From Paenibacillus sp. HB172176 (GTDB lineage Bacteria; Bacillota; Bacilli; Paenibacillales; Paenibacillaceae): DNA of 64,000 nt. The stretch covers positions 144,971 through 208,970 of the forward strand of contig NZ_JAATHD010000009.1 of assembly GCF_011947265.1 (NCBI RefSeq), read 5' to 3'. A program made the position numbers and the translations under genes. Position 1 is the first letter of the stretch, and every line of letters starts with the position of its first letter. The notes beneath the pieces were generated by a model. The model was not told the DNA's origin. It did no database searches and worked only from the letters and a program-made list of their open reading frames with translations. Shown here in pieces: positions 19,501 through 29,212 of the stretch.

Positions 19501-21706
19501 GCCGGTCCCGCACGCTCAACGCGAACTGATCGCCCATGGACAGGAGGAAATTCGTGAGGGCGGAAGAAGGAATAACAACGCCCTTCGGCTTGCCTGTCGA
19601 GCCCGAGGTATACAGAATATAAGCCGGATCGCTCGACCTCGGAGCGCTTAGCCTCTCTTCGGCCGTTAGATTATGGCTCGCGAATCCTCCTCTCTCCCGT
19701 TCAAGCTGTTCGCTGTCTAATAGAAGATAGATGTCGGCCATGTCAGCTTGCGCATGCTGCGATTCCGTCAAGCAGCTGTCAGGCTGCGAGGAAGCAGGAC
19801 GAGTCGACAGCGCAGCCGCCGCGCCTGTCGTGGTTAGCACGCAAAGCGCCTGCGCGTCCCCCAGCATGTAAGCGATGCGATCGCTTGGAAAGTCGATATC
19901 GATCGGCAAGTACGCCGCTCCCGTCTTATGGACGGCAAGCATGCAAACGATCAGATCCAGACAACGAGGCATCGCAATGGCGATGATGCGCCCCGGACCT
20001 GCGCCGCGTGCGACGAGCAGCCTCGCCAACTGATTCGCCCGAGCGTTAAGCTCGGCGTAGGTGAATGCGCTGTCTTCGTGCTGGACGGCCATCTGCTCCG
20101 CGCTCCGCTCAGCCTGCTCCTCGAACAGCTCGATAGCTCGTGCCTGCGGAACCGCTCTCGCTGTATCATTCCAGCGCGTAAGCGCATTCTCTCTCTCCTC
20201 ATCGCCGAGCAGCTCGAGCCCTGAGATTGGCTCGAATGGAGCCGCCATTGAGATGCGCTTCAGAAGGGCGACAAATCTGCGGTGATGCGCAAGTAGCTCT
20301 TCCCTCGCATAAAGCTCGGGATTGCCGTCCAGCTCGATCAGAAAGCCGTCCCCATCTGGCTCAGGAAGCATATTAATCGCCAAATCGTCAACAGGACCCG
20401 CGGATAAATTATGCTTCGTGCCGAGCCCGCCATGGAAGCTCAGCTCGCGATCGAACGGCATGATATTAATCATCGGACCGAACAATCGGCGCGAATCCCC
20501 GATTCGCTTCAAATCCCGCCGCAGCGCTTCATGCCGGAAGCCTTGATGCTTACGGACCGCCCGAATCTCCCGGGCAATCTGACGCGTCAGCTCGGATAGA
20601 GGCATACCCGGCCTAACCCGGAGACGAAGAGGCACGATATTCATCACCATCGCCGGCGTATTGATCGACGCGGAGCCTAACCGGCCCATCATAGGCAGAC
20701 CCAGGATGACGGTCGACGCTCCTGTCAATCGATGCAGGTAGATTGCCGCTGCGGCGAGCACAAGATCCGACCACACCGCGCCTTGCCGACCGGCGGATTG
20801 CTGCAAGGCGGTCATGTCGGAGACCGACAGCAAGCCCCGCTGTCTGATGAAGCTGCTCGCGCTTCTCGCTGAGCGTTCGGCCAGGCTGACCGCATCCGGA
20901 TCATCGCTGAACCTGCTCAGCCAGAACTCGCGATCGGCAACCGCCCGGTCAGACGAGCGATAACGCTCGTCTTCATCCAGGACGCGTTCCCATGCGCCGA
21001 ATCTGCCCTCATCATGGGATTGACCCGACATCATCGCGGTATAGACGTCCGCCACGCGTTTCGCCAAGAGGGAGAATCCATAGCCGTCTATAGCAATATG
21101 ATGAATGCATTGATACCAAAGAAATCGGTTCGGCTTAAGTTGAAAGAGCGCCTGTCTGAACAGCTCGCCTGACGTCAGATTGCACGGCTTCGCCATATCT
21201 TCAGCCATCCATGCCTGCGCTTGCTCGAGCGCCGAAGCCTCCTCCCTGTCGCTCCAATCAAAAACATGCAGCTTCCAGTCATGATTTGACTGCAGTTCCT
21301 GCCAAGGACCGTCATGATCCTCGCCGAATTGCGCATGCAGCGCATCCGCTTCGCCGATAGCCGTTCGCAGCGCGGCTTCGAAAACTGCCCTATTCAACGG
21401 GCCTTGAATATCCACATACTCGCCTGTGTTATAGAGCGGATTGCCCTGATCGAGCCTCGAGGCATACCATATGCCCTCCTGAGCGCCTGACAATGCGCGT
21501 CGAGCCGGCGTTTGCGCATTCATTTCCGCCACGCAGTCTTTCTTTTCCAGCCCCGCATTAAACTCCATTTCAACAGTTGTCTCTCTCGGATAGGAAGCTT
21601 CCGCCAATTTCGCTTGTTCTGCCTTCACTGCCCTCTCTTCGCTTCCCGCTCGTTCCGCGACATTCGCCTTCTCTATTGCCTTTGTTGCCTTGGTTGTTTG
21701 CATCAT
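13571..21706 (-). CDS. dhbF: Bacillibactin non-ribosomal peptide synthetase DhbF
   Basis: 2711 residues with order C-A-T-C-A-T-TE. Landmarks: HHIAIDGYG near 206, A1 core [13 protein letters not shown] near 700, T1 GGHSLLAG with Ser about 1112, HHIVGDGWS near 1365, A2 core [12 protein letters not shown] near 1945, T2 Ser about 2398, thioesterase GWSLGG Ser about 2531. The pocket residues read by eye are D-I-L-Q-L-G-L-I-W for A1 (glycine code) and D-F-W-N-V-G-M-V-H for A2 (threonine code). The enzyme should condense dihydroxybenzoyl-Gly-Thr units and cyclise three of them. B. subtilis DhbF has about 2378 residues; the excess here is an Ala-rich N-terminal extension and several low-complexity insertions (about residues 625-690, 852-887, 1282-1339, 1689-1775, 1965-2032). 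The start has GGGAGGAG just upstream of two ATGs. It starts 27 bp after dhbB. Confidence 0.97.
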   Translation of the reverse strand: MMQTTKATKAIEKANVAERAGSEERAVKAEQAKLAEASYPRETTVEMEFNAGLEKKDCVAEMNAQTPARRALSGAQEGIWYASRLDQGNPLYNTGEYVDIQGPLNRAVFEAALRTAIGEADALHAQFGEDHDGPWQELQSNHDWKLHVFDWSDREEASALEQAQAWMAEDMAKPCNLTSGELFRQALFQLKPNRFLWYQCIHHIAIDGYGFSLLAKRVADVYTAMMSGQSHDEGRFGAWERVLDEDERYRSSDRAVADREFWLSRFSDDPDAVSLAERSARSASSFIRQRGLLSVSDMTALQQSAGRQGAVWSDLVLAAAAIYLHRLTGASTVILGLPMMGRLGSASINTPAMVMNIVPLRLRVRPGMPLSELTRQIAREIRAVRKHQGFRHEALRRDLKRIGDSRRLFGPMINIMPFDRELSFHGGLGTKHNLSAGPVDDLAINMLPEPDGDGFLIELDGNPELYAREELLAHHRRFVALLKRISMAAPFEPISGLELLGDEERENALTRWNDTARAVPQARAIELFEEQAERSAEQMAVQHEDSAFTYAELNARANQLARLLVARGAGPGRIIAIAMPRCLDLIVCMLAVHKTGAAYLPIDIDFPSDRIAYMLGDAQALCVLTTTGAAAALSTRPASSQPDSCLTESQHAQADMADIYLLLDSEQLERERGGFASHNLTAEERLSAPRSSDPAYILYTSGSTGKPKGVVIPSSALTNFLLSMGDQFALSVRDRLLSVTTVSFDISILEIFMPLLSGAALILADKRIIQDPATLSKLIRSCGATLMQATPSLWQAMTEQEPGALSQVRILVGGEALSGGLLRELLKWSGEVTNLYGPTETTIWSTSIRYQDGSDRDDDSVRSSVSGQPAAQRQTAAQGQPAKPSIGKPIWNTQLYILDSGLQPVPPGVTGDLYIAGDGLALGYWRKAALTAERFTANPYGPPGSRMYRTGDMARWLQDGTVDYCGRSDHQIKIRGFRIEIPEIEAILASFPGVSAGAVVVREDQPGDKRLVAYAVAEAADASALREHLAAGLPDYMRASAIVFLDQMPLTPNGKLDRRMLPAPDYRSGSRAGFGSRTARTPQEEMLCELFAELLDVPRVGIDDDFFELGGHSLLAGRLMSRIRDGLQAELSIASLFESPTPAGIARLIDQAAEVRPAIRRARRPAVIPLSFAQRRLWFLHRLEGPSPTYNIPLVVRLKGPLDSAALESVLRDIVERHESLRTLFPEQGGLPHQQVLEGNSVDFRLHTASLRREELSDALAQAARYSFDLSRELCFRAHLFTIREASAPAATSPDAISPDAISPDGTTTGATSPDASSPASLNAINSKVSASLQSIDAINGERLMRGDEPEQEYALLLNLHHIVGDGWSLSGLTRDLSEAYSARARGTEPRWEPLALHYADYALWQEKLLGDEGDSDSLIARQIAFWRERLSDLPHQLELPTDFPRPAESTHYGETYAFRIPTELHERLLTLARETRSSLFMVVQAGLAALFTRLGAGADIPLGSPVAGRNDDALGDMVGLFINTIILRTDTSGEPGFRELLGRVRSSNLSAYDHQDVPFERLVEILNPPRSRSRHPLFQVMLAFQNTPEPGISIEGVDAELRLDTVGRAKFDLTIECRERSHADGSLDGIDAWIEYSTDLFERSSIEKLAERWQLLLAQGCEEPDKPFTRFELLTDSERTAFSRRLGRGGTGISAVAAEAAMSAANAAPKAALDAAAASAPDTASEAAPETAPEAAPDTASEAAPEIALETASETTIQAALGASGEALSAAPDAHRTVAVAPAHPWSGRTLPELFEEQAARRPNAVAVTCGGASYTYGELNERANQAAHYLIEQGVGPEQIVGLLLPRTELMLIGLLAVLKAGAGYLPLDPDNPGERLAFILDDTRPSRLIGCLATDAALSEEKLLLDDPAMLDKLSEMPTSNPVDSERVRPLTPDSIAYIIFTSGSTGKPKGVMIPHRNAVRLFTTTEAGTRTEAEAGAGIAEDTQAGAEAGANVTGVAQSVVAQAAGTVAAIAASGIHAPSAPAVGGYDFGQQDVWTLFHSYAFDFSVWEIWGALLYGGRLVIVPHEVSRSPQAFLHLLAEEQVTVLNQTPSAFYQLMHADKQNPEIGRELTLRYVVFGGEALNLSELKDWYSRHDDRSPRLVNMYGITETTVHVSYYPLTRAMTENHSNSLIGSAIPDLRVYVLDKYLQPLPPGVTGEMYVAGEGLARGYWRRPGLTAERFMADPYGEPGSRMYRTGDLARLLKDGSLDYIGRMDHQVKIRGFRIELGEIEAVMAEAEGISQAVVLVREDAPGDRRLVAYAVPEAGLEPSAGELRQHAASLLPSYMVPSAVVLLPSLPLTVNGKLDRKALPAPELSGATESRGPRTPQEEILCDLYAEILGLDKVGIDDGFFDLGGHSLLAVKLMSGIQEALGVSLSIGALFEAPTVAGLAGRLDGGDGKGSLEVLLPLRKSGARPPLFCIHPAGGLSWCYAGLMKSLGSAFPIYGLQARGIARAETLPASLTEMAEDYIAHIRSVQPHGPYYLLGWSLGGNVAHAVASRMQEEGEEIALLVMLDAFPSHFLPISEGPNDEEALIALLALGGYDPNSLGEQTLDMDAAIRILQSDGSALASLEPEVIMSLKDTYVNSVRILGEYRPGKFAGDLLFVHSTVIPDWFTPISPDTWQPYITGSIEQHDLACRHKDLCQPGPLAEIGRILSRKLGAGEVGI
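16430..16560. repeat. 12-bp in-frame tandem repeat in dhbF
   Basis: About ten degenerate copies of a 12-bp unit like GCTTCGGGCGCT encode an alternating Ala/Pro/Ser/Glu linker between the second condensation and adenylation domains. The unit is a multiple of three, so copy-number change keeps the frame. Confidence 0.8.
17760..17835. repeat. 15-bp in-frame tandem repeat in dhbF
   Basis: Copies of a 15-bp unit GCATCTGGGCTTATT encode repeated SPDAI within the second condensation domain, before the HHIVGDGWS active site. The unit keeps the reading frame. Confidence 0.8.
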
Positions 21707-21733
21707 AACTCCTCCCCTCCGTTCTCTTCCGTT

Positions 21734-22666
21734 CTACGCATCATAATCCAAATTTGGCACCTCGACTTTCCACTCTGACTTTGCATTCGCCCGGCTGCCA
21801 AGCAGCTCGCTCCACTCCTTTAAGGTCGGACGCTCCGCAAGCTCAGCGAAGCTGCTCTCAGCGCCTTCGCGCCGCCATGTCTCGACGAGACTCATAAGCC
21901 GGATCGAATCCAGTCCATGCTCCTCGATGAGATCATCCTGATCCTCCAGGCTCCGAGGCTCTGTATCGAGCAGCGCCGCTACTTGCTCTCGCAGCCGACT
22001 GACAGAGAACGCGGAAGCCTCCGCCGTCCACAAACCAAGCTGCTCAATCGCTTGCTGCGCGGTCATCGTCACCGCACAGCGCTTCGCGGCATAGTTGAGG
22101 GCCATCAGATGCTCGTCCAAGGAGAAGTCGGCAACGGCATCCGCGATCAAGAATGCCTGTATATCCTGCATAAACGCTTCGCAGGCGGTCATCAGACAGC
22201 CAATATGCGCATAGATACCGGTTACGATAAGCTGATCGCGCCCCCGCTCTTGCATTAGCTCGGAGAGATTCGTACGGCGAAAGCCGCTGTAGCGCCATTT
22301 TTCAAGTGAGATATCTCCCGTCTCTGGAGCTAGCTCCGTCACGATTGGCTTCAAGTGAGGCGCCTTGTTGATGCCCTCCCCCCAGAAATCCCTCAGGAGT
22401 CCGCGCTGCTCAGGCGACTGCTCGCCGGGCTGAGCTGTATAGATGACAGGAATGCCAAGCTTGCGACAATGGCGCAGCAGCTCCCCGATATTCGCCAGCA
22501 GCTCCGGAACGGGCGATTGCTCCTGGTCGAATGCATTCAGGAAATATTGCTGCATATCATGCACGAGCAATACGGCCCGTTTCGAATCGAGCGTCCATGT
22601 CGCGCGATTGTCCGGGAGCTGATCCCCTGTCGGTATGGTATAGGATTGAATCGTTGGCAATGCCAT
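21734..22666 (-). CDS. dhbB: Isochorismatase with aryl carrier domain DhbB
   Basis: 310 residues. Residues 1-210 are an isochorismatase domain ([14 protein letters not shown] with the catalytic Asp, EKWRYSGF with the Lys, and GIYAHIGCL in the active-site loop), which turns isochorismate into 2,3-dihydro-2,3-dihydroxybenzoate. The C-terminal 80 residues are an aryl carrier domain with [13 protein letters not shown], Ser about 254 being the phosphopantetheine site that receives dihydroxybenzoate from DhbE and passes it to DhbF. The frame opens at 22690; AAGGAA lies about 7 nt before the ATG at 22666, and MALPTIQSY matches the start of the B. subtilis protein. It lies between dhbE and dhbF as in dhbACEBF. 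Confidence 0.96.
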   Translation of the reverse strand: MALPTIQSYTIPTGDQLPDNRATWTLDSKRAVLLVHDMQQYFLNAFDQEQSPVPELLANIGELLRHCRKLGIPVIYTAQPGEQSPEQRGLLRDFWGEGINKAPHLKPIVTELAPETGDISLEKWRYSGFRRTNLSELMQERGRDQLIVTGIYAHIGCLMTACEAFMQDIQAFLIADAVADFSLDEHLMALNYAAKRCAVTMTAQQAIEQLGLWTAEASAFSVSRLREQVAALLDTEPRSLEDQDDLIEEHGLDSIRLMSLVETWRREGAESSFAELAERPTLKEWSELLGSRANAKSEWKVEVPNLDYDA

Positions 22667-22825
22667 CATAAGTTCCTTCTTTCTATTCAATGTTCTGAAT
22701 TTCCTTACAGGAAGCTGAATAAGCGCGCCCTATTCCGTTAGATGGATGATGCTTCGCTCCAAGTTCGATAAGCACGTTTTGTTGGGATAGAACCGCCAGC
22801 CCCTGCAACTTTTTCAAAAAAACAG

Positions 22826-24721
22826 CTATAGATTAGCTCCGGCGGGAGCAGGCTTACTCGAAATAAAGCTCTCGCGCAGCGCTTTTTTGCTCACCTTGCC
22901 GACATTCGTAAGCGGGAAGGCGTCGACGAATTGGAAGCGGTCGGGGATTTTGTAGGGAGAGAGTCCTCGTCCGCGCAAATGCGTCTTCAGCTCGGAAGCG
23001 GACGCCTCGCTTCCTTCGCGCAGGCGAATAAAGGCGCAGCTGCGCTCGCCGAGGAAGGCGTCCGGCATCGACACAAGCGCCGCATCGAACACGGCCGGAT
23101 GCGACAGCAGATGATTCTCAACCTCTTCCGCCGCAATCTTGTCCCCTCCCCGATTGATCTGGTCCTTCGCTCTGCCTTCCACGACAAGATATCCCCTTGA
23201 ATCGGCCTTCACAATATCGCCCGTTCGATAAAAGCCGTCCGTCGTGAAGGCTTTGACATTATGCGCCTCGGCCTTGTAATAACCGCGAATCGTATACGGC
23301 CCGCGCGTTAGAAGCTCTCCCGCCTCCCCCGGAGCAACCTCGCGATCCTCCTCGTCAACAACGCGAATCTCGTCCCAATCCGACATCGGCCGGCCCTGGG
23401 TGTGAATGACGGTATCCTCGTCATCATCCAGCCTGGTGTAATTGACGAGGCCTTCGGCCATGCCGTACACCTGCTGCAGCTTGCAGCCGAGCACAGGCCC
23501 GATGCGTCTCGCGGCCTCCGCACTCAGCTTCGCTCCCCCCACCTGCAGCACTTGCAGGGAGGAAAGATCGCATTCGCGAGCCGCCGCCGCTTCCAGCCAG
23601 ACGAGCGCAAGCGGCGGAACCGCCGCCGTAATCGTAACCCGCTCCCTCGCAATAAGCGGGAACAGCTCATCCGGACTCGGGCTTGCGGCGAACACCACGG
23701 TGCCGCCGGCATAGAGCGTCCCGAGCACGCCCGGCGAGCTGAGCGGGAAGTTATGGGCGGCGGGCAGCGCCGCCAGGTACACGCTCTCCTCGCTCACGCC
23801 GCAGATTTCATTGCTGCGACGGAAGCTGTACATATAGTCGTCATGGGTGCGCGGAATGAGCTTCGGCAGTCCGGTGCTGCCTCCCGATAGCTGCAGGAAC
23901 GCCACGTCGCTGGATTTCACGGTCGGGAGCTCCTGCCAATCGCCTTCTCCCTCTCCGGCCCCCAAGACCGCCAGCTCCTTCACCGACAAGAACGCTCCCG
24001 GCTCGCCGGCAACAACTACATGGGCAAGCGTCGGCACCTGCCGCTGCACTTCATTCGCCAGCTCGCGATAGTCGAAGCCCGCTGCAGCATCCGGCACTAC
24101 ATAAGCCTTCGCTTCGCTGAATTCGCAGAGATAGCGAATTTCGCTAAGACGATGCAGCGGCAGCGCGAACACGGGCAGAGCGCCGATTCGGAACAAGGCG
24201 AAAAGGATTGTCAGGAATTCATTGCGGTTCGTCATCTGTACGACAACGCGGTCCGTTTGCTGCAGCCCTATTCGCAAGAACCCCTTCGCCAGCAGGTTCG
24301 CCTGCTCATGCAGCTCCGCATAGCTCAGCCTCTCTTCGCCACAGACAGCGGCAATTGTTCTGCCATAGCGGCTAGCACGCTCGGCCAGCATATCGCCGAG
24401 CGTCAGACCTTCCCATAGACCGATCAACCGGTATTTGGAAACAAACTCGCTCGGCCAGGAAGGACAAGCCTTCCGAAGCTCTTGCTGATTCACCGTTTCG
24501 TCCCCTGTTGCAGCAGCCGGCACTTCCAGATTTTCACCACATCTTCCACCTTCCCTCGCATTCGCATTATCCCTGTGCATATCCCGTCTTTCTCTTTCCC
24601 TCGCATTCTTATTAACACTGGAGGTATTCTGTCTATCTCCTTCAATCGCATACGTATTCATACAGTCCGTCTTCCAAATATCTTCCTTCCCCTGCAAACG
24701 CTCAGTACGCCTCATCATCAT
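22826..24721 (-). CDS. dhbE: 2,3-dihydroxybenzoate-AMP ligase DhbE
   Basis: 631 residues from the first start. From about residue 85 it is a full aryl-acid adenylating enzyme: A3 motif [21 protein letters not shown], the aryl-pocket region [16 protein letters not shown]5 [14 protein letters not shown]7 FYRTGD and the C-terminal [12 protein letters not shown] lysine motif. It activates 2,3-dihydroxybenzoate and loads it on the DhbB carrier domain. The N-terminal 76 residues are a charged, Asn/Arg-rich extension with no family counterpart. Two starts compete: ATGs at 24721 that overlap dhbC behind GGGGGTGA, and a GTG at 24493 behind AGGGGA with 7-nt spacing, which gives 555 residues and the usual family length. 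I list the longer frame but think the shorter product is at least as likely. Confidence 0.95.
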   Translation of the reverse strand: MMMRRTERLQGKEDIWKTDCMNTYAIEGDRQNTSSVNKNARERERRDMHRDNANAREGGRCGENLEVPAAATGDETVNQQELRKACPSWPSEFVSKYRLIGLWEGLTLGDMLAERASRYGRTIAAVCGEERLSYAELHEQANLLAKGFLRIGLQQTDRVVVQMTNRNEFLTILFALFRIGALPVFALPLHRLSEIRYLCEFSEAKAYVVPDAAAGFDYRELANEVQRQVPTLAHVVVAGEPGAFLSVKELAVLGAGEGEGDWQELPTVKSSDVAFLQLSGGSTGLPKLIPRTHDDYMYSFRRSNEICGVSEESVYLAALPAAHNFPLSSPGVLGTLYAGGTVVFAASPSPDELFPLIARERVTITAAVPPLALVWLEAAAARECDLSSLQVLQVGGAKLSAEAARRIGPVLGCKLQQVYGMAEGLVNYTRLDDDEDTVIHTQGRPMSDWDEIRVVDEEDREVAPGEAGELLTRGPYTIRGYYKAEAHNVKAFTTDGFYRTGDIVKADSRGYLVVEGRAKDQINRGGDKIAAEEVENHLLSHPAVFDAALVSMPDAFLGERSCAFIRLREGSEASASELKTHLRGRGLSPYKIPDRFQFVDAFPLTNVGKVSKKALRESFISSKPAPAGANL

Positions 24722-25946
24722 TCACCCCCATGGCTCGCAGCATTGTACGAAACTTGGCCGATGTCTCGCGAAGCTCCCCTTCCGCGCTCGACTCCGCCAC
24801 AACGCCGGCTCCCGCATAGAGCTGCAGGGAGCGCTCCTCCGCCAGGGCGCATCGAATCGCGATCGCCCACTCTCCGTCGCCATTCCCGTCGCACCATCCG
24901 ACCAGCCCCGTATAGTAGCCTCGGTCGAACGGCTCAATTTCCGCGATGGCTTCCCTTGCAAGCTCGGTAGGCGAACCGCAAATTGCCGGCGTCGGATGCA
25001 GCGCTACGGCCAGCTCCAAGGATGTCATAGCGGGATTCATCAGCTCACCCCTAATCTCCGTGGACAGATGCCACATCGTCGCCGTCTGCGCGAGCGAAGG
25101 CTTCTCCGGGATATCGAGATGGCGGCAATACGGCCTGAGAGCTTCTGCGACGGCTTCGATAACCAGCGCATGCTCGCGCAGATCCTTCGGTGAGGCCAGC
25201 AGCGCTTCGGCCCGTCTCGCATCCTCGGCCGCATCCTCGCTTCGCGGCGTCGAGCCCGCAAGCGGATTGACATACACCCCGCAGCCCTCCCTGGCGACAA
25301 GCAGCTCCGGGCTCGCTCCAATCAAGGTCTGCGCTCGCCGCGCAGCCCGCAGCTGTCCCATTCCCGGCTCTGCGTAAGGAAGCGGCTTCGGAAGATCAAC
25401 CGCGAACGTATAGCCGAGCGGATTGTGCCGCGCCAGATTATGCAGCAAGGCCTGCAGCTCGATCGGCTGCGGCGAAGTCAGTCTCAGCGTGCGGGAGAGT
25501 ACGATCTTGTCCAGTTCGCCCGCACGCATGCGGGCGATCGCCCCCCGAGCGCCAGCAAGGAACTCTTCGGGCGACGGGAACGCTTCGATGCTGCATCCTC
25601 CTCGAATCGGGGTTCGCATCGGTTCTTGAGCCGACATTGACAGCTTCTCGAGCTTGCGCACGCGAAGCGGCACGACGAGCCGGGACGGCTGCCCCGGATC
25701 GAACGGCACGGCGCCGACCAGCATGGGCCGGCTTTGTCCGCTCTGCTTCAAATGGGCAAGCAGCCGAGACGCCCGCTCGGGAAGCGACCTCAGATCGCCT
25801 TCGCCGAACGCATCCGGCAACACGGCAAGCGAGCCCTCCGCGAGCCATGTCGCCCGCGGCGTGGCGAAGAAGAAGGCATTGCCCGGCTGATATTCCTCAA
25901 TTAAATCGGCGGCCCTTGCTTCCTTAAGCTGTCCTATAGGATTCAT
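24702..25946 (-). CDS. dhbC: Isochorismate synthase DhbC
   Basis: 414 residues, the usual length. The chorismate-binding C-terminal two thirds contains [43 protein letters not shown] and the final [20 protein letters not shown], covering the Mg-binding glutamates and the chorismate pocket of the isochorismate/anthranilate synthase family. It converts chorismate to isochorismate, the first committed step. The ATG follows AGGAGGG by 5 nt. It overlaps the long form of dhbE by 20 bp and lies 200 bp after dhbA. Confidence 0.96.
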   Translation of the reverse strand: MNPIGQLKEARAADLIEEYQPGNAFFFATPRATWLAEGSLAVLPDAFGEGDLRSLPERASRLLAHLKQSGQSRPMLVGAVPFDPGQPSRLVVPLRVRKLEKLSMSAQEPMRTPIRGGCSIEAFPSPEEFLAGARGAIARMRAGELDKIVLSRTLRLTSPQPIELQALLHNLARHNPLGYTFAVDLPKPLPYAEPGMGQLRAARRAQTLIGASPELLVAREGCGVYVNPLAGSTPRSEDAAEDARRAEALLASPKDLREHALVIEAVAEALRPYCRHLDIPEKPSLAQTATMWHLSTEIRGELMNPAMTSLELAVALHPTPAICGSPTELAREAIAEIEPFDRGYYTGLVGWCDGNGDGEWAIAIRCALAEERSLQLYAGAGVVAESSAEGELRETSAKFRTMLRAMGVNDDEAY

Positions 25947-26145
25947 GCTTTCCCTCCTCGTTCGGTAAGAGCGTCTCCATATAAAGGAGTCTGCTCTTAT
26001 TCATTTGTTTATTCCAGGCGAGTGCGACAATTCTATTCGCGACATGGCGGCGCTGTTCAGCATGGTGAAGCAACTGCTAGGCATAGCTGAGCACTGAGCA
26101 GCGGGAATGGCGAGCGAACCAACCTTTCGGTGCCATTCAATTGCA

Positions 26146-26937
26146 TCAAACGCCAAGCGTCGCGCCGCCGTCGATTCGCAAATCATGCATGGTTAGATGC
26201 CCCGAGCGCTCCGACGCCAGGAAGAGCACGCCGCTTGCGATATCCTGTGGCGTTGCGAGCTTGCCGAGCGGTATTCCCGTCTTGTAGGCGGCAAGAGAAC
26301 CTTCAATTATGAGCTCCGCCCCATGGGAATCCTGCCACATATCTCGCAGCATCGGCGTATCCGTCGAGCCGGGCGATACAATATTGCAGCGGATGCCATG
26401 CCGGGCGAGCTCCAGACCGAAGCATTTCGTCAGCATCGTCGCCGCAGCCTTCGACGCGGCATAAGCGCCCATGTCGACGCGCGGGACGGATGCGGCATTC
26501 GACGAGACCGTCACAACAACCCCGCTTCGGCGCGGAATCATGCGTGCGCTCACAGCGCGAGTGAGATGAAACACGCCGCCCGCATTCACCGCCATGATCT
26601 CCGACCATGCCGCCGCCGAAAAGCTTTCGAGCGCCCCAAGCTTCAGCACGCCTGCCGCATGAACGAGAATCGCTATCGGGCCAAGTTCCTCCTCCAGCCT
26701 TGCGACTATCACCTCCACTTCAGCATGATCACTGACGTCTAGCTGGACCGCGTGCACGCCGCCTCCCTCTGCCCTCAGCTCCGCGCACATCCTCTCGAGC
26801 GGCTCGAGCTGCTTGTCAATGGCCGCTACCGTCGCCCCTTGCCTGCACAGCGAACGCGCCACCTCGGCGCCGATGCCTTGCGCCGCGCCTGTCACCAGCG
26901 CAAGCTTGCCCGCGAACTCTTTGTCCATTGCCGCCAT
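26146..26937 (-). CDS. dhbA: 2,3-dihydro-2,3-dihydroxybenzoate dehydrogenase DhbA
   Basis: About 263 residues, a classical short-chain dehydrogenase. The cofactor loop is TGAAQGIGAE, the structural NAG-type motif appears as HAAGVLK, and the catalytic set includes Ser in TVSSNAAS and Y-A-A-S-K. The ending LTMHDLRIDGGATLGV is nearly identical to DhbA/EntA proteins. It oxidises dihydrodihydroxybenzoate to 2,3-dihydroxybenzoate with NAD. Two starts are possible: ATG 26937, and ATG 26928 (MDKEFAGK), which has GGGAG at better spacing. It is the first dhb gene, placed after a repeat-filled gap downstream of the esterase gene. Confidence 0.96.
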   Translation of the reverse strand: MAAMDKEFAGKLALVTGAAQGIGAEVARSLCRQGATVAAIDKQLEPLERMCAELRAEGGGVHAVQLDVSDHAEVEVIVARLEEELGPIAILVHAAGVLKLGALESFSAAAWSEIMAVNAGGVFHLTRAVSARMIPRRSGVVVTVSSNAASVPRVDMGAYAASKAAATMLTKCFGLELARHGIRCNIVSPGSTDTPMLRDMWQDSHGAELIIEGSLAAYKTGIPLGKLATPQDIASGVLFLASERSGHLTMHDLRIDGGATLGV

Positions 26938-26959
26938 CTCCCTTCATTCCTCATTTAAA

Positions 26960-27260
26960 ACTTTTATTTTCCAGAATATTCAGTTTTCTAAGTATTCAAG
27001 CTCCTGAGCATTCGGGCTTCAGAGCATTCAAATTGCGAGAACCCAAGCTTCAGAGCAATGAGGTTTTGGAGCAATCAGCTACGAGACATCTGAGCCCCAA
27101 GGCATTCAAACTCTGGAGCTTCCAAGTTATGAGGCATTCAAGCTCCTGAGCATTCGAGCCTCAGAGCTCTTAGGTTGCGGAGAATCCAAGCTCCAGAACA
27201 TTTAAGCTCGAGATCTTTCCTATGCCAGAGCTTTCAAGCTCCAGAGCTCCCGCATTCGTG
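26960..27260. repeat. Degenerate array of about 20-nt units between besA and dhbA
   Basis: This stretch consists of many diverged copies of a unit close to GAGCATTCAAGCTCCAGAGC (for example near 27005, 27045, 27130, 27150 and 27235). It fills almost the whole 331-bp gap between the esterase and dhbA genes. No gene is convincing in it. A weak TTGAAT/TATTCT pair with 15-bp spacing lies just upstream of dhbA on the minus strand. Confidence 0.7.
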
Positions 27261-27268
27261 CGCAATCC

Positions 27269-28174
27269 TCAAATAAACCTCAGCATCCGATTAATGAGCG
27301 CCGGCAGCACGGACACATGCCCCTCTCCTTCAAACTCATGATAGGCAACCCGAAGCTGCTCCTTCGGATAAGCCGACAAACGTTCAAACAGCTCTATCGC
27401 ATGCGCTGTCATGCCGCTTGGATGCCCCTGCTCCCCCTCCGCCGTTGTGATATACAGCTTCAGCGGCTTCTCCACTTCGGAAGATTGAGGCGCTTCAGTC
27501 GATTCAGGTGCTCCATCCGGGGGGAAAAGTCCGGGCAGCTTCTCGCGAAATGCCTCCTCCTGCTCGTGAATAAGCGCCTTGTTCCAGTGAATCGAGGGAC
27601 TGCCAGCGATATAGCATTGAAAGCTCTCCGGCTTAGTGAATAGGGTCTGCAGGACGAACAATCCGCCGAGCGAATGGCCGAAGATCGTCTGCTTGCCCGA
27701 ATGGATGGGATAATCGCGAGCAATGCGCGGCTTCAACACCGTCTCGATAAACGCTCTTAAGTTGTCCGCCCCTCCAACCTCCGGACGCGGCTGCTCCTTA
27801 TTCCGGACGGGAAGAGCGTCCAGCACCTCCTTCGGTGTCGGCATCGTGAAGTCGTAGAACCGCGACGCATCGAACGGTTGATTCGTCGGATAGCCGATTC
27901 CGACGATAATTGCCGGATGCACGCCCGTTTTCTCCGTTACGCGAGACTGCACGCGCATCGCCTCCACGGCCGTGGCGAACACAGCGTTTGCGTCCAGCAA
28001 ATAAATAACGGGAAAGCCTTCGGGCGGCGCGGCCTGCAGCGGCTTTGCCACATAAATCCGGTACGGCTTCTCCCTCCCCGGAGCCTGCAGCAAGAACTGC
28101 TCGGTATTCGGCATCGTGAACGCTTCGCGAGCCGCCTCTTCCTTGGATAGCTTTGAAGCTTCCCCATACATCAT
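27269..28174 (-). CDS. besA: Ferri-bacillibactin esterase (BesA/YbbA-like)
   Basis: 301 residues of the esterase-D/IroE-like alpha/beta hydrolase family. The nucleophile elbow is FGHSLGGLFVLQTL (Ser about residue 168), the strand before it YLLDANAVFATAVEAMR is typical, and EGEGHVSVLPAL near the end supplies the catalytic His. No signal peptide is seen, so it acts in the cytoplasm, where these enzymes hydrolyse the trilactone of iron-loaded bacillibactin and release iron. The ATG at 28174 is preceded by GAGGGG at about 10 nt. In B. subtilis a homologue (ybbA) follows feuABC, matching this gene order. It should be the first coding gene of the long dhb transcript. Confidence 0.9.
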   Translation of the reverse strand: MMYGEASKLSKEEAAREAFTMPNTEQFLLQAPGREKPYRIYVAKPLQAAPPEGFPVIYLLDANAVFATAVEAMRVQSRVTEKTGVHPAIIVGIGYPTNQPFDASRFYDFTMPTPKEVLDALPVRNKEQPRPEVGGADNLRAFIETVLKPRIARDYPIHSGKQTIFGHSLGGLFVLQTLFTKPESFQCYIAGSPSIHWNKALIHEQEEAFREKLPGLFPPDGAPESTEAPQSSEVEKPLKLYITTAEGEQGHPSGMTAHAIELFERLSAYPKEQLRVAYHEFEGEGHVSVLPALINRMLRFI

Positions 28175-28204
28175 TTGTCAAAATCCCCTCTCTATTGAAA
28201 AACC

Positions 28205-28370
28205 GCCAATCCATAGCGCTCATCCTAATCCTCACGTCTGAAAAAACGTTAATGCAGCACTCACCCTGATCCTCACGCCTGAAAAAGCACCAAAGCTGCG
28301 CCATTCTTATTCCCGCATCCAGAAAAACGACGCCAATATATCGCCTCATTCTTGTTCTCGCTTCCAGCAA
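28205..28370. repeat. Diverged ~42-bp tandem repeat upstream of besA
   Basis: About four degenerate units, each like CTCATCCTAATCCTCACGTCTGAAAAAACG followed by a short variable part (starts near 28209, 28259, 28300 and 28344). They lie in the presumed untranslated leader of the besA-dhb transcript. Confidence 0.55.
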
Positions 28371-28373
28371 CAG

Positions 28374-28511
28374 GAGCTAAAGGACATTTTCGACCGTTAG
28401 AAGCTAAAATTGGCTAAATTCCTAGGCTAACGGACATTTTCGACGCTTACAGCACCACTTTTGCTTTCTCTGCATCAAAATACCGCTTTAAAGGTCGAAA
28501 ATGTCCGTTAG
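28374..28511. repeat. Three copies of the GGACATTTTCGACCGTTAG repeat
   Basis: Copies lie near 28380-28400 and 28426-28450 in one orientation and 28490-28511 in the other. They resemble the TAACGGTC-type copies at 13341-13522, so the same short interspersed repeat is found on both sides of the dhb genes. Confidence 0.65.
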
Positions 28512-28526
28512 AATCCTCGAACGTGT

Positions 28527-28610
28527 GCGCTTGTATGGCCCTCCCCCCGAAAACTCAAACTTGCGCGCTTGTATGGCCCTCCCCCCGAAAACTCAAACTT
28601 GCGCGCTTGT
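28527..28610. repeat. 38-bp tandem repeat, about 2.2 copies
   Basis: Two identical 38-bp units begin at 28527 and 28565 (GCGCTTGTATGGCCCTCCCC...), and a third begins at 28603 and diverges after eight bases. Identity between units points to recent duplication. Confidence 0.9.
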
Positions 28611-28731
28611 ACTGACGGCCCGCAATAGAAGGTACGCTTTCACCGAAAAAAACCTCAATTGAAGTCGCGTTTCCAAACAACATTTCCACTGCAACTGCCT
28701 AACGAGCATTTCGACACTGCTGGTAGGCTAA

Positions 28732-28905
28732 TAACGCTGTTTTCCCATATCATTCCAGACCTCAGCATACCTGAGTCCCCAGTAACGCTGGTTTTCCCCT
28801 ATCATTCCAGTCCTCAGCATACCTGAGGCGCAAATCGCGCTTGTTTCCAACTCTATTAAAGCTTCAATGTCGCTGGCAAGCCAGTAACACTGGTTTCCAA
28901 CACTA
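28732..28905. repeat. ~51-bp degenerate tandem repeat
   Basis: Units beginning TAACGCTG start at 28732 and 28783 and share TATCATTCCAG and CCTCAGCATACCTGAG; a weaker third copy begins near 28884. No gene is seen in the remaining 28175-29004 sequence. Confidence 0.75.
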
Positions 28906-29004
28906 CTTCAAGCCTCGAGTCGCAAGCTGGTCAGCAACGCCATCCTCAAACCTGTACGCATGCGATAGCCGCTGGCCCTTTCTTCCACCTCAGCCGCCAA
29001 ATAT

Positions 29005-29023
29005 GATAACGATTCTCATTATC
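29005..29023 (-). promoter_or_regulatory. Fur box
   Basis: GATAACGATTCTCATTATC matches 16 of 19 positions of the classical Fur box. It lies immediately downstream of a TATAAT on the minus strand, so it should cover the transcription start of a leftward transcript towards besA and dhb, about 830 nt ahead of the besA start codon. Confidence 0.88.
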
Positions 29024-29024
29024 G

Positions 29025-29087
29025 ATTATAAAAGACCATCTCCTGCAAAACCATGAACGATATTCCAATCTTGAGATGGACAATAGT
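29025..29087 (-). promoter_or_regulatory. Iron-regulated promoter with two putative Btr sites
   Basis: The -10 TATAAT is at 29025-29030. Two 12-bp direct repeats lie upstream at 29053-29064 (ATGAACGATATT on the plus strand) and 29076-29087 (ATGGACAATAGT), 23 bp apart. The proximal one begins 23 bp from the -10. No good -35 is seen, which fits an activator-dependent promoter. The feuA promoter has the same geometry. Confidence 0.6.
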
Positions 29088-29212
29088 CAGATTGATTGCA
29101 TCCAGGAACGGGCGAACCTCCAGACTCGTTCTATTGAGCATGAATAAGGAGGTTCTTATAGGAGGCCCGAGGTGTTCCGCATGACTTCCGTGCCACGCAT
29201 TCAACCTGCTTC

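Noticed and set aside
26001..26186. 61-codon minus-strand frame between dhbA and dhbC
   Set aside because: It overlaps the end of dhbA in another frame and has no family features.
29019..29204. 61-codon minus-strand frame
   Set aside because: It covers the iron-regulated promoter and both putative Btr sites, so coding use is unlikely.
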